A stretch of 64,000 nt of DNA from Acutalibacter muris (GTDB lineage: Bacteria > Bacillota > Clostridia > Oscillospirales > Acutalibacteraceae): contig NZ_CP021422.1 in NCBI RefSeq assembly GCF_002201475.1, forward strand, positions 558,001 to 622,000, given 5' to 3'. Both the position numbers and the translations under genes were made by a program. Positions 8,630 to 16,308 of this stretch are shown here, piece after piece (positions within the stretch are counted from its first letter, which is position 1; each line of letters begins with the position of its first letter). The notes under the pieces were generated by a model that made no database searches, had not been told where the DNA came from, and was given only the letters and a program-made list of their open reading frames with translations.

Positions 8630-9523
8630 TTACCTCCCCTCTTTTTTACCTTTATTAAGTCCCAGTCGGCCAAGGAGGCCATTGCCCTGGGCGACACCCT
8701 CTGCACCGATAAGCTCCGCGAAGAGGGTCTCTGAGAGGGTGACCCGGTTATAGTTCCTTGTGAGTTTTCCTCCCACGGCGATGGATATCTGCCCGGTCTC
8801 CTCAGAGACCACCACCACCACCGCGTCCGAGTTTTCGCTCATGCCTATGGCGGCCCGGTGCCGGGTGCCAAGCTCCGCCGAAACGCTGTCGCTGGCGGTA
8901 AGGGGCAGTATGCACCCGGCCGCGCACACCCGGCCGCCCCGGATTATCATGCCCCCGTCGTGCAGGGGGGCCTTATTGAAAAATATGTTCGCTATAAGCT
9001 GGCCCGAGGGACCCGCGTCCACCAGGGTGCCGGTGGAGATTATCTCCCCGAGCTTTGTCTGCCGCTCGAAGACGATAAGCGCCCCCATTCTCAGCTGCTG
9101 TAAAATGGCCGTGGCCTCCACGACCCCCTCTATAGCCGCCCGGGTCTCAGCGCCGTCCCGGCTCTTGCCCCCAAGGTTACTGGTGATGGACTGGACGGCC
9201 TTGCTGTGGCCCACCTGCTCCAGGGCCTTGCGTATCTCCGGCTGGAACAGTATCACCACCATTATGACGGTGGACTGCAAAAACGCCCTTAGTATGCTGT
9301 TTAACATCAGCAGGTCCCCGTAGAAGGACAGAAGGTACAGCGCCACCAGGAGGATTATACCCTTCACCAGCTGTCCGGCCCGGGTGTCCCGCACCAGCTT
9401 TATAAGCGCGTACAGCAGCAGGGTGACTATAGCCACGTCAATAGCGTCCTTAAATGAAAACCGCCTTAGAAGGTCCAGCACGGTCCCTCCCGTCCGGGTG
9501 ACAGTGTCGATGAAGGTTCCCAT
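8630..9523 (-). CDS. cdaA: Diadenylate cyclase CdaA
   Basis: Makes cyclic di-AMP from two ATP at the membrane. The 297-residue protein has three N-terminal membrane helices (within residues 20-90) and a DAC catalytic domain. The active-site GTRHRAAIG motif is intact, and VVSEETGQISIAVGG follows. The other active-site motif, normally DGA in LHDGAxII, reads DGG here (APLHDGGMII). It is the first gene of a likely seven-gene unit (cdaA, cdaR, DUF951, ABM, prfA, tsaC/coaE, lytic transglycosylase). GAGGAAC lies upstream of ATG 9523. Confidence 0.93.
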   Translation of the reverse strand: MGTFIDTVTRTGGTVLDLLRRFSFKDAIDVAIVTLLLYALIKLVRDTRAGQLVKGIILLVALYLLSFYGDLLMLNSILRAFLQSTVIMVVILFQPEIRKALEQVGHSKAVQSITSNLGGKSRDGAETRAAIEGVVEATAILQQLRMGALIVFERQTKLGEIISTGTLVDAGPSGQLIANIFFNKAPLHDGGMIIRGGRVCAAGCILPLTASDSVSAELGTRHRAAIGMSENSDAVVVVVSEETGQISIAVGGKLTRNYNRVTLSETLFAELIGAEGVAQGNGLLGRLGLNKGKKEGR

Positions 9524-9630
9524 ATGTTCCAGTTCCTCGCTTCCTTGATTTATACCTTATCTATTCTATCACAACCTATGGTTAAAGAAAAGGCTTTTTT
9601 GTCAGAAGGGGCCTAAGTTTTACAGTTCTT

Positions 9631-9666
9631 TAATAAAGATGGGGCTGCAGCAGCAGCTACAGCCCC
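9631..9666 (-). terminator. Probable terminator after the cysteine-desulfurase-like gene
   Basis: On the minus strand GGGGCTGTAGC pairs with GCTGCAGCCCC (one G-T pair) around a TGCT loop and is followed by ATCTTTATTA. It lies 30 bp past the stop codon. Confidence 0.6.
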
Positions 9667-9695
9667 GGGGTTTGCATAGTTTACGATTAAACCCA

Positions 9696-10844
9696 TTACA
9701 TCTTTGAAACGGCCATGGCAAGGGCGTCCAGCTCCTGCCGTCTTGTGAACACGGACACCGAGGCCCGCACCGTGCCGTTTTCCTCTGTCCCGAATTTCTG
9801 GTGGGCGCAGGGGGCGCAGTGCAGCCCGCAGCGCACGGCAATGCCCCGCCCTGCCAGGCGCGCGCCCACCTCCTCGCTGGGAATATCCCCCACGTTGAAG
9901 GACACCACCGGCACATACCAGGGAGCCTTGGGCTCCGAGGTATAGAGCCTTACCTTTTTTATACCCGACAGCGCCCGGTGCAGGTAGGCCGCCTTGCCCA
10001 TCTCCTCCCGGTAGATGTTCTCAGGCCCCTTCCCGGACACAAATCTTACCCCGGCCCATAGTCCTATGATCCCCGGCACGTTTATGGTCCCCGCCTCGTA
10101 CCGCTCCGGCGGGTCGTCGGGCTGCAGAAGGCTTTTGGACTGGGTGCCCGTGCCGCCCTCTATCAGGGTCCCCAACTTGTCCCCGGGGTTCCGCAGTACC
10201 AGTATCCCAACGCCCATGGGGCCGTACAGCCCCTTATGCCCAGCGCAGCACAGATAGTCTATGCCGCTTTCCGTGATGTTTATAGGCACCACCCCGGCGG
10301 ACTGGGCCGCGTCTACACATATCTTCGCGTCGTACTGGTGGCAGAGGGCGGCAAGACGCTCCACCGGCACACGGACCCCGAACACGTTTGAAGCCTGGGT
10401 ACAGACCAAAAGCTTTGTCTTTGGGTTCATTGCCTGCCTGAAGGCGTCCAGGGTAGCGTCGTTGTCGCCGGGGACGACCTTCGCCACAGAGTAGGCGACG
10501 CCCTTCGATTTCAGCGCCTCCAGGGGCCGCATAACGGCGTTATGCTCCAGGTCCGAGACCACCACGTGGTCCCCGGCTGAAAGGGTCCCCTTTATCACCA
10601 GGTTCAGAGCTCCTGTACAGTTCGCCCCAAAGACCACGCATTCGGGCCCGGGGGCCCCGAACAGCGCGGCCACGTCCCTTCGGCACTGGTATACCGCCTG
10701 GCCCGTGAGCACGCTCATCGCGAACCCTCCCCGGCCCGGGTTCGCGCCGTAGCGCACCACCGCCTGGCCCATGGCCTGTACGACGCTTTGGGGCTTAGGG
10801 TAGGTGGTGGCTGAGTTGTCCAAATATATCATATTACCGTTCAT
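9696..10844 (-). CDS. Class V aminotransferase, cysteine-desulfurase-like protein (CsdB group)
   Basis: PLP enzyme of the NifS/SufS fold, 382 residues. It opens with IYLDNSATTYPKPQSV, binds PLP through DAAQSAG and the lysine in CCAGHKGLYGPMGVG, and ends with a C-terminal cysteine region GIAVRCGLHCAPCAHQ that is typical of this uncharacterised cysteine desulfurase family. AGGAG lies 8 nt before ATG 10844. It overlaps by 4 bp with an upstream DUF3343 gene; that pairing is seen in Clostridia and points to sulfur or selenium handling rather than general Fe-S assembly, but this is inference. Confidence 0.88.
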   Translation of the reverse strand: MNGNMIYLDNSATTYPKPQSVVQAMGQAVVRYGANPGRGGFAMSVLTGQAVYQCRRDVAALFGAPGPECVVFGANCTGALNLVIKGTLSAGDHVVVSDLEHNAVMRPLEALKSKGVAYSVAKVVPGDNDATLDAFRQAMNPKTKLLVCTQASNVFGVRVPVERLAALCHQYDAKICVDAAQSAGVVPINITESGIDYLCCAGHKGLYGPMGVGILVLRNPGDKLGTLIEGGTGTQSKSLLQPDDPPERYEAGTINVPGIIGLWAGVRFVSGKGPENIYREEMGKAAYLHRALSGIKKVRLYTSEPKAPWYVPVVSFNVGDIPSEEVGARLAGRGIAVRCGLHCAPCAHQKFGTEENGTVRASVSVFTRRQELDALAMAVSKM

Positions 10845-11071
10845 AGGGCTGTCTCCTGTTCAAGGCGGCCCAATATCTTTATCCCGTTTTCGCTGAGTAT
10901 CCGCTGTGCCTCCTCCGCGCCCCGGGGCACATATAACCCATAGCCGCAGCCGGAGGTATTGCTCGGGGGGATGCGTTCCACATAGGCCCGGAGACCCTGA
11001 CGCAGGAGCAGGTCGCGGCCCTTCATTGCATAGGTGACGGAGCTCAGCAGGATAACAGGCTTGCCCATCAT
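10841..11071 (-). CDS. DUF3343 protein, putative Se/S carrier
   Basis: A 76-residue protein with the DUF3343 hallmark PPSNTSGCGYGLYVP containing the conserved Cys, and a ferredoxin-like pattern (VTYAMKGRDLLLRQGLRAYVER). The family is described as a putative selenium or sulfur carrier. The start is placed at ATG 11071 after GAGGTGAT; a GTG two codons earlier lies inside that site. It is translationally coupled (ATGA) to the cysteine-desulfurase-like gene, consistent with the enzyme loading a persulfide onto this Cys. Confidence 0.8.
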   Translation of the reverse strand: MMGKPVILLSSVTYAMKGRDLLLRQGLRAYVERIPPSNTSGCGYGLYVPRGAEEAQRILSENGIKILGRLEQETAL

Positions 11072-11093
11072 GATCACCTCAGTTTTTAATACT

Positions 11094-11125
11094 ATAGCAA
11101 AGCCAGCCTTTGGGGGCTTTGCTAT
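11094..11125. repeat. Perfect inverted repeat ATAGCAAAGCC...GGCTTTGCTAT
   Basis: Two perfect 11-bp arms around a 10-nt loop, lying in the leader of the DUF3343 gene. There is no clear T run. The outer bases ATAGCAAA match the outer bases of the hairpin at 2919-2972. Confidence 0.75.
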
Positions 11126-11172
11126 ACGTTATCATATGCCGGGCCGGGCCGGGTGGTGACGGCTGGTCCAAC

Positions 11173-11204
11173 AAAAAAGACCCCTGATTTATCAGGGGTC
11201 TTTT
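11173..11204 (-). terminator. Terminator of the SLH/lysozyme gene
   Basis: AAAAGACCCCTGAT and ATCAGGGGTCTTTT form a perfect stem, followed on the minus strand by a run of Ts (plus-strand A run at 11173-11178). The flanking A and T runs make it potentially bidirectional. Confidence 0.9.
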
Positions 11205-11278
11205 GCTATATAAACGGTGATTATGGTTTTTATTATATATTTAGATTACCCAATAAAGCATACCCCAAAGGGGAGTAT

Positions 11279-13873
11279 TTACCTGCGGTCAAGATACGCG
11301 CAGCGTTCGGGGTAGACAAACCCATAAGTGTTGGTCCTATACGCCGCCCCCGCGGCGGCGGAATTGCCCTCGTTATAGTTGCCGAAGAAGAACATCTTGC
11401 ATTCGGCCAGCCTGCGGTACACAAGCCCGGGCGTCACCGCGCCCCCGGCTATGTGCCAGAGCAGCAGCTCCGTGGCAAGGGAGGTGGAGTCGGCATAGGT
11501 AAGGTCCACCTGGCGGCTGCCGCTGAGCTTCACATACCCGGAGCCCACCCAGCCGGTCTTGCCGTTATAGCTGGTCTTATACCAGACCTCCTGCTTCATG
11601 TCGGTGCGGACCACCCGCACGTCAACGATTTTCAGGGAGGCCCCTCTGGGCACGGTGCCCAGCTTCCTGCTTGTGGAGGTGGTGAAGGCGTACAGTACGG
11701 CGGGGTTGTCGCTGGAGCCGGTGTTCACAACGCCCGATACCGGGTTGGAGGCCGAGGCGTTGGGCGGCGCCACCATGTTCAGTATCATGTTGGCGGCGTC
11801 GCTCTCATCCTGGCCTATATAGCCGGTGCCCACGTTGTATACCCAGCTTACCAGCGCGTCGAACTGTGCCTGGCTCATTTTGATATTGTGCTTTTTGCGG
11901 AAGTTCTCCACCGCCCGGGCGTAGACCCCCTCGTCAGCCTTCTCCACCAGCAGCGCGTAGGCCTCGGTGTCCGTAAGGTTATTGTAGAAGGTGTCGTTGG
12001 CGTGTGCCACCACATAGCCGCAGCCCACCGTGGGGTTCCCGGCCACCAGCCGGTCGTCCTCCACCTCGTGGACAACGCCCTCGAAGTTCTTTATCTCTCT
12101 CATGCCCAGGCTGCTGAGTCTGCGGGTCTCGCTTGTGGCCTCGGTATAGCTGACAGAGTTCTTCACCTGCACGGTGAATTCAGCGTATTCGCTGGAATAG
12201 GAGCCGCCCTTGCTGGAATAGGCCCTTATGGTATAGGTCCCGGCGTTATTAAAGGTCACGTTCTTTTTGAACACCTTGGTGCTGTTTGTGGGCAGGCCAT
12301 GCTCCGACGCGTTGCTCTCCGAGGTATAGGAGGTAGTGGTATAGCTGCCGCTCTCCGGGCCCCCGGCGATATCGAAGCGCACCCCGTCCCTGCCGCTGTC
12401 GGTAATGGCGATAAGGTCAAAGCTCCTGCCCTTCTGTACAATGCTCTCAGAGGGATAGGCAAACCTTATCGGCTCCGCAGCCGTGACCGTCACCGTGCAG
12501 GTGCCCTTTTTGTTGCCCGCGCCGTCGGAGTATGTAAGCACTGCCGTGCCCGGGCTTCCCGCGTACACTATGGCGCTCTGTTTGGTGCCGCTGTAGTTGA
12601 TGGTATAGCCAACTCTCGCCACACTGTCATTTGAGCTGGTCCACTTCATGGCCTTCACATTGCTGCCGGCAGTGGCGTCCAGGCGCGCGCTCATATACTG
12701 GCGCATACTAAGGCTGGAGGCGGACAGGGAGCCGCTCTGGGTGCCGCTGTTTCCGCCGGTATAGAGCTTAACATAGTCCCCAAGAACGAAGCCGGTGACG
12801 CCGCTCTGCGTCCTTATCCCCAGCCAGGGGGACTTGCTTATGTCGGTCACCGTGAGCAAAGTCCCGTTTGGTACGGCGGTGATAATAGCACCGTCCACCG
12901 GGGCCTTACGCACGTTCAGTCCGTTGTCCGAGTTGACCTGTACTATAGAACCCACCTGGATTCCGCCGGGCGCCGGCGGATCCGGCGGTGTGGGCGGGTC
13001 GGGCTGCTCCACGGGCTCGGCGGCCTCGGCTATCTCCTTAAAGGCCCAGTGGGACTTGGGCACGTCCGTAAACTTCTGTTTATCGCTGTTGGCGGCAAAA
13101 CTGTCGTCCCGGCGCTCCAGGGCGCTGTTCATAATCCTGGCCACCTGGCAGCGCTGCAAATTGTCATCGGGCCCAAAGTTGCCGTTGCTGTAGCCGGCTA
13201 TCCAGCCCTTCTGCTGTACAGCGGCTATGGCCTCATAGGCCCAGTGGGTATCGGGCACGTCGGGGAAGGAGGCGCTGCCCTTCTCCAGATCAAAGCACCT
13301 GCTGAGCACCACCACAAATTCCGCCCTGGTTATGGGCTCGCCGGGCCGGAACCTGCCGTCCGTGCCGGTCATCACATTAAGGGTGCTCATGGCCGCAATG
13401 GCCGGATAGGCCCAGTAGCGGCTGGAAACGTCGGAGAAGCTGGCGGAGGCGCCCTCCGGCTTTGTCTCCAGCAGGTTATACATGACCTGGGCCACCTCGG
13501 CCCGGGTTATAGTGGCGTTGGGCTTAAAGCGCCCGTCTGAAAAGCCGTTCATATACGGCTCGTGGCCGCCGGTCCTGAGCTTGGCAAGGGCCGCTCTGGG
13601 GGCCTGGGGAGCTATGTACTCTTCGTCGTCGGACTCCTCCGGGGCGGGTCCGTCGGCGTCCTCCTCTTCTTCATTCTCCTCTTCTTTGTCCTCCTCTTTC
13701 ATTATCGGTTCCTCCGGCTCCTCCCCCGAGTGATCGGGCTGGGCTTCGCCGTTTTCCTGCTGCTGCCCGGTTATGGGTTCCGCTCCCTCTTCCGCCACAG
13801 CGTATATGGGGAGAACAGCCATCAGCACTGCCATAAACAAGGCTGTCAGCAGCTTCATCCATCGTATTCGCAT
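11279..13873 (-). CDS. SLH-anchored wall protein with SH3 and lysozyme-like (GH24) domains
   Basis: Exported 864-residue protein. Signal peptide (LLTALFMAVLMAVLPIYAVAEE), then a very acidic linker (residues 30-90), three SLH domains (about 105-290; FKPNATITRAEVAQVMYN, FRPGEPITRAEFVVVL, FGPDDNLQRCQVARIM), a Pro-rich hinge, an SH3-like domain (305-370), Ig-like regions (380-580), a phage-type lysozyme-like domain (about 585-730; NFEGVV with the candidate catalytic Glu, VGCGYVV, QFDALVSWVYNVGTG) and a second SH3-like domain near 745-800. SLH domains bind pyruvylated wall polymer. The protein likely remodels peptidoglycan while attached to the wall. It has its own promoter and terminator. Confidence 0.85.
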   Translation of the reverse strand: MRIRWMKLLTALFMAVLMAVLPIYAVAEEGAEPITGQQQENGEAQPDHSGEEPEEPIMKEEDKEEENEEEEDADGPAPEESDDEEYIAPQAPRAALAKLRTGGHEPYMNGFSDGRFKPNATITRAEVAQVMYNLLETKPEGASASFSDVSSRYWAYPAIAAMSTLNVMTGTDGRFRPGEPITRAEFVVVLSRCFDLEKGSASFPDVPDTHWAYEAIAAVQQKGWIAGYSNGNFGPDDNLQRCQVARIMNSALERRDDSFAANSDKQKFTDVPKSHWAFKEIAEAAEPVEQPDPPTPPDPPAPGGIQVGSIVQVNSDNGLNVRKAPVDGAIITAVPNGTLLTVTDISKSPWLGIRTQSGVTGFVLGDYVKLYTGGNSGTQSGSLSASSLSMRQYMSARLDATAGSNVKAMKWTSSNDSVARVGYTINYSGTKQSAIVYAGSPGTAVLTYSDGAGNKKGTCTVTVTAAEPIRFAYPSESIVQKGRSFDLIAITDSGRDGVRFDIAGGPESGSYTTTSYTSESNASEHGLPTNSTKVFKKNVTFNNAGTYTIRAYSSKGGSYSSEYAEFTVQVKNSVSYTEATSETRRLSSLGMREIKNFEGVVHEVEDDRLVAGNPTVGCGYVVAHANDTFYNNLTDTEAYALLVEKADEGVYARAVENFRKKHNIKMSQAQFDALVSWVYNVGTGYIGQDESDAANMILNMVAPPNASASNPVSGVVNTGSSDNPAVLYAFTTSTSRKLGTVPRGASLKIVDVRVVRTDMKQEVWYKTSYNGKTGWVGSGYVKLSGSRQVDLTYADSTSLATELLLWHIAGGAVTPGLVYRRLAECKMFFFGNYNEGNSAAAGAAYRTNTYGFVYPERCAYLDRR

Positions 13874-13930
13874 ATTGAAAATGTACCTCCAGAAAAAGTT
13901 GACCGGGTCGCAAGACCCCTGACAGGCTCA

Positions 13931-13959
13931 ATTATAACAGAAAGGTTACAAAATTGCAA
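13931..13959 (-). promoter_or_regulatory. Promoter of the SLH/lysozyme gene
   Basis: On the minus strand TTGCAA (13954-13959) and TATAAT (13931-13936) are 17 bp apart. The plus-strand motif GTTACAAAA overlaps the spacer; a similar motif overlaps the promoter of the SLH gene at 61897. Confidence 0.75.
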
Positions 13960-14036
13960 TCTTTTTTGCCCAAATCCCAGGTTTTTCAAGGTATAACGGG
14001 GCTTGCGGGGGGTCGAAAACAGTCGAAAAGCAGGGG

Positions 14037-14071
14037 AAACCGGCGGGCATTTGGTAGCCCCGCCGGTTTTT
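14037..14071. terminator. Strong GC-rich hairpin, probable terminator
   Basis: AAACCGGCGGG (14037-14047) pairs with CCCGCCGGTTT (14059-14069). The T run lies on the plus side. The minus-strand TrpB2 transcript would end here if the hairpin works in that direction, but the T run there is short. The rest of 13960-14157 shows nothing coding. Confidence 0.55.
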
Positions 14072-14157
14072 GTCCACTACATATTACGATTTAATAAAAA
14101 TGTAAGAAAATCTTGGAGAAAGCCGCGCCTTTTAGCACGTTTTTGCCCTTTTTTGGC

Positions 14158-14463
14158 CTATTCCCCGGCATAGTACGAGGTGGTCCCCGATACTCCGTCA
14201 AGGGCCCCGGGCCGCAGCTCACAGACCAGACAGCCGTCGGCATAGGCCCTGTTCCCGATGCCTTTTACGTGGTTTATACCGTATTTATATGAGGGCTCAA
14301 AGCCGAACCTTCCGTAAAGCTTCGGGTCCCCTCCCAGGAACACAGCGCTGTAACCCATGGTCCTTGCCCTGTCCAGCGCCACAAGGGACAGCTCCGGGAT
14401 AAAGGTATCCTTTTCCCTTTCGCTCAGAAAATGGTCAAGGAGGATCTTCCCCGTGTCCGCCAT
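14158..14463 (-). pseudogene. GNAT acetyltransferase with large internal deletion
   Basis: The 101-residue frame joins two parts of a COG3153-type N-acetyltransferase. The N-terminal part ends TFIPELSLVAL and the next residues are DRARTMGYSAVFLGGDPKLYGRFGFEP, which normally come about 50 residues later. The strand and loop that bind the pyrophosphate of acetyl-CoA (the R/Q-x-x-G-x-G/A motif) are therefore absent while the reading frame is kept. The C-terminus (GVSGTTSYYAGE) looks normal. A ribosome binding site (GAAGGTG) precedes ATG 14463, 4 bp after the TrpB2 stop. It is probably inactive as an acetyltransferase. Confidence 0.7.
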
Positions 14464-14467
14464 ATAA

Positions 14468-15838
14468 TCACACCTTCGGCAGTCTGTCAAGGGACTTCCT
14501 GATGTCCTCGTCGGTTGGTATGGTATTCACCATCTCGCCCTTATGGAACTTCTCATAGGCCACCAGATCAAAGTACCCGGTGCCGGTAAGGCCAAAGAGT
14601 ATGGTCTTCTCCTCGCCGGTTTCCTTGCACTTTAACGCCTCGTTCACGGCAGCTAAAATTGCGTGGCTGCTCTCCGGCGCGGGCAGGATGCCCTCTACCC
14701 TTGCAAACTCCTCGGCGGCCTTGAACACGTCGGTCTGCTTCACGGACACGGCCTCCATCAGGCCGTCGGCGTAAAGCTGGCTGAGGACTGAGCTCATGCC
14801 GTGGAAACGCAGGCCACCCGCGTGGTCGGCGCTGGGGATGAAGCTGCTGCCAAGGGTGTACATCTTGGCAAGGGGGCAGACCATGCCCGTGTCGCAGAAG
14901 TCATAGCGGTACTCGCCCCTCGTAAAGCTCGGGCAGCTGGCGGGCTCTACGGCTATGATGCGGTAGTCCCGTTCGCCACGGAGCTTCTCGCCCATAAAGG
15001 GGGAGATAAGTCCGCCCAGGTTGCTGCCGCCCCCGGCACAGCCGATTATCACGTCGGGCGTTATGCCGTACTTGTCCATGGCCGTCTTGGTCTCAAGGCC
15101 TATGACGGACTGGTGCAGCAGCACCTGGTTCAAAACGGAGCCCAGCACGTACCTGTAGCCCTCGGTAGAGGTGGCAACCTCCACCGCCTCGCTGATGGCG
15201 CAGCCCAGGGAGCCGCCGGTGCCGGGGAACTCCTCAAGTATCCTCCGTCCCACCTTGGTGGTATCGGAGGGGGAGGGGGTAACGTCCGCGCCGTAGACCT
15301 TCATGACCTCCCGCCTAAAGGGCTTCTGCTCATAGGAGCACTTTACCATGTACACCTTGCAGTCCAGCCCCAGGTAGGAGCAGGCCATACTGAGGGCCGT
15401 GCCCCACTGGCCCGCGCCGGTCTCGGTGGTCACGCCCTTGAGGCCCTGGTTCTTGGCGTAGTAGGCCTGGGCGATGGCGGAGTTCAGCTTGTGAGAGCCG
15501 GAGGTGTTGTTGCCCTCGAACTTATAGTATATCTTCGCCGGGGTCCCCAGCTTCTCCTCCAGGCAGTAGGCCCGCACCAGGGGGGAGGGGCGGTACATCT
15601 TGTAGAAGTCCCTTATCTCCGTGGGTATCTCAAAGTACGGGGTGTCGTTGTCCAGCTCCTGTTTTACCAGCTCCTCACAGAACACCCCGGAAAGTTCCTC
15701 CGCCGTCATGGGCTGCAAGGTGCCAGGGTTCAGAAGGGGCGCGGGCTTATTCTTCATGTCCGCCCGCAGGTTGTACCAGGACTTGGGCATCTCGCTTTCC
15801 TCCAGATAGATCTTGTAGGGGATCTTGTTTTCGCTCAT
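14468..15838 (-). CDS. Tryptophan synthase beta-like PLP enzyme (TrpB2 type)
   Basis: TrpB2 proteins condense indole with serine to give tryptophan, often without a TrpA partner. The 456-residue length and long N-terminal extension (PKSWYNLRADMKNKPAPLL) are typical of TrpB2 rather than TrpB1. The PLP lysine is in NTSGSHKLNSAIAQA, the glycine loop that holds the phosphate is CAGGGSNLGG, and TTETGAGQWG is the substrate loop. A Trp T-box precedes the gene, so it is induced when tRNA-Trp is uncharged. No other trp genes are nearby; the enzyme may salvage indole. AAAGGATG precedes the ATG. Confidence 0.93.
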   Translation of the reverse strand: MSENKIPYKIYLEESEMPKSWYNLRADMKNKPAPLLNPGTLQPMTAEELSGVFCEELVKQELDNDTPYFEIPTEIRDFYKMYRPSPLVRAYCLEEKLGTPAKIYYKFEGNNTSGSHKLNSAIAQAYYAKNQGLKGVTTETGAGQWGTALSMACSYLGLDCKVYMVKCSYEQKPFRREVMKVYGADVTPSPSDTTKVGRRILEEFPGTGGSLGCAISEAVEVATSTEGYRYVLGSVLNQVLLHQSVIGLETKTAMDKYGITPDVIIGCAGGGSNLGGLISPFMGEKLRGERDYRIIAVEPASCPSFTRGEYRYDFCDTGMVCPLAKMYTLGSSFIPSADHAGGLRFHGMSSVLSQLYADGLMEAVSVKQTDVFKAAEEFARVEGILPAPESSHAILAAVNEALKCKETGEEKTILFGLTGTGYFDLVAYEKFHKGEMVNTIPTDEDIRKSLDRLPKV

Positions 15839-15865
15839 TTTACTTCATCCTTTCGATGGTATTGT

Positions 15866-16175
15866 GTCCGGGACACAAAAAAACTGTCCCGGCAATAGTT
15901 TGCTGGGACAGGGAAAATTCCTGCGGTGCCACCCGGCTTGACGCTCAAAAACAGAACGCCCTCTCCTTGCGCACGATATCTATGCGCCGCCCTTTATAAC
16001 GGAGCGCCCCTCCGTCTCGCCTACTAAAGCTGTTCAGCTCCTTCTAAAAGCCGTCCCGCTCTTTCGGTTCGCCCTCGAAAGCCCATTCAGCCTGCCTGAC
16101 ATTCCCGCAGCGCTTCCACCTTTGCGCCGCTCTCTGTAGGGTGTCCAAAGCCGCCTACTCACACTTTCTCATCGG
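15866..16175 (-). promoter_or_regulatory. T-box riboswitch, Trp-specific
   Basis: Leader RNA of the TrpB2 gene. The T-box core GCCGGGTGGCACCGCAGG lies at 15920-15936 (minus strand). Stem I carries GGTGGAAGCGCTG, and its specifier region reads CTGAATGGGCTTTCGAG, giving codon TGG (16083-16085) for Trp. The antiterminator region is followed by a terminator hairpin with a T run. Uncharged tRNA-Trp should pair through the specifier and its 3' NCCA, favouring read-through into trpB2. The outer ends are approximate. Confidence 0.93.
15877..15911 (-). terminator. Terminator of the T-box leader
   Basis: CTGTCCCAGCAA pairs with TTGCCGGGACAG (one mismatch) around ACTA and is followed by TTTTTTT. It is the regulated terminator of the Trp T-box. 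Confidence 0.92.
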
Positions 16176-16183
16176 TTTGTCAT

Positions 16184-16212
16184 ATTTTATCACAGTGAAG
16201 CGGGATTGTCAA
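16184..16212 (-). promoter_or_regulatory. Promoter of the T-box/trpB2 unit
   Basis: TTGACA (16207-16212) and TAAAAT (16184-16189) on the minus strand, 17 bp apart, directly before stem I of the T-box. Confidence 0.88.
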
Positions 16213-16241
16213 GGGGAAATCGAAAATTTCTTCTTTGGCAC

Positions 16242-16270
16242 TTGTACTTGTACAGAAATTAGGCTATAAT
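16242..16270 (+). promoter_or_regulatory. Promoter of the HExxH protein gene
   Basis: TTGTAC (16242-16247) and TATAAT (16265-16270), 17 bp apart, about 38 bp before the start codon. It is back to back with the T-box promoter. Confidence 0.75.
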
Positions 16271-16308
16271 ATTATTAATATATATCACGCTTACAGAGGT
16301 GTTTAAGT

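Noticed and set aside
11153..12634. 493-codon plus-strand open frame opposite the SLH/lysozyme gene
   Set aside because: It begins in the terminator region and lacks any family resemblance; the minus-strand protein has clear domains.
14801..15898. 365-codon plus-strand frame opposite trpB2
   Set aside because: Low-complexity Gly/Ala/Val/His product, no start signals; trpB2 is certain.
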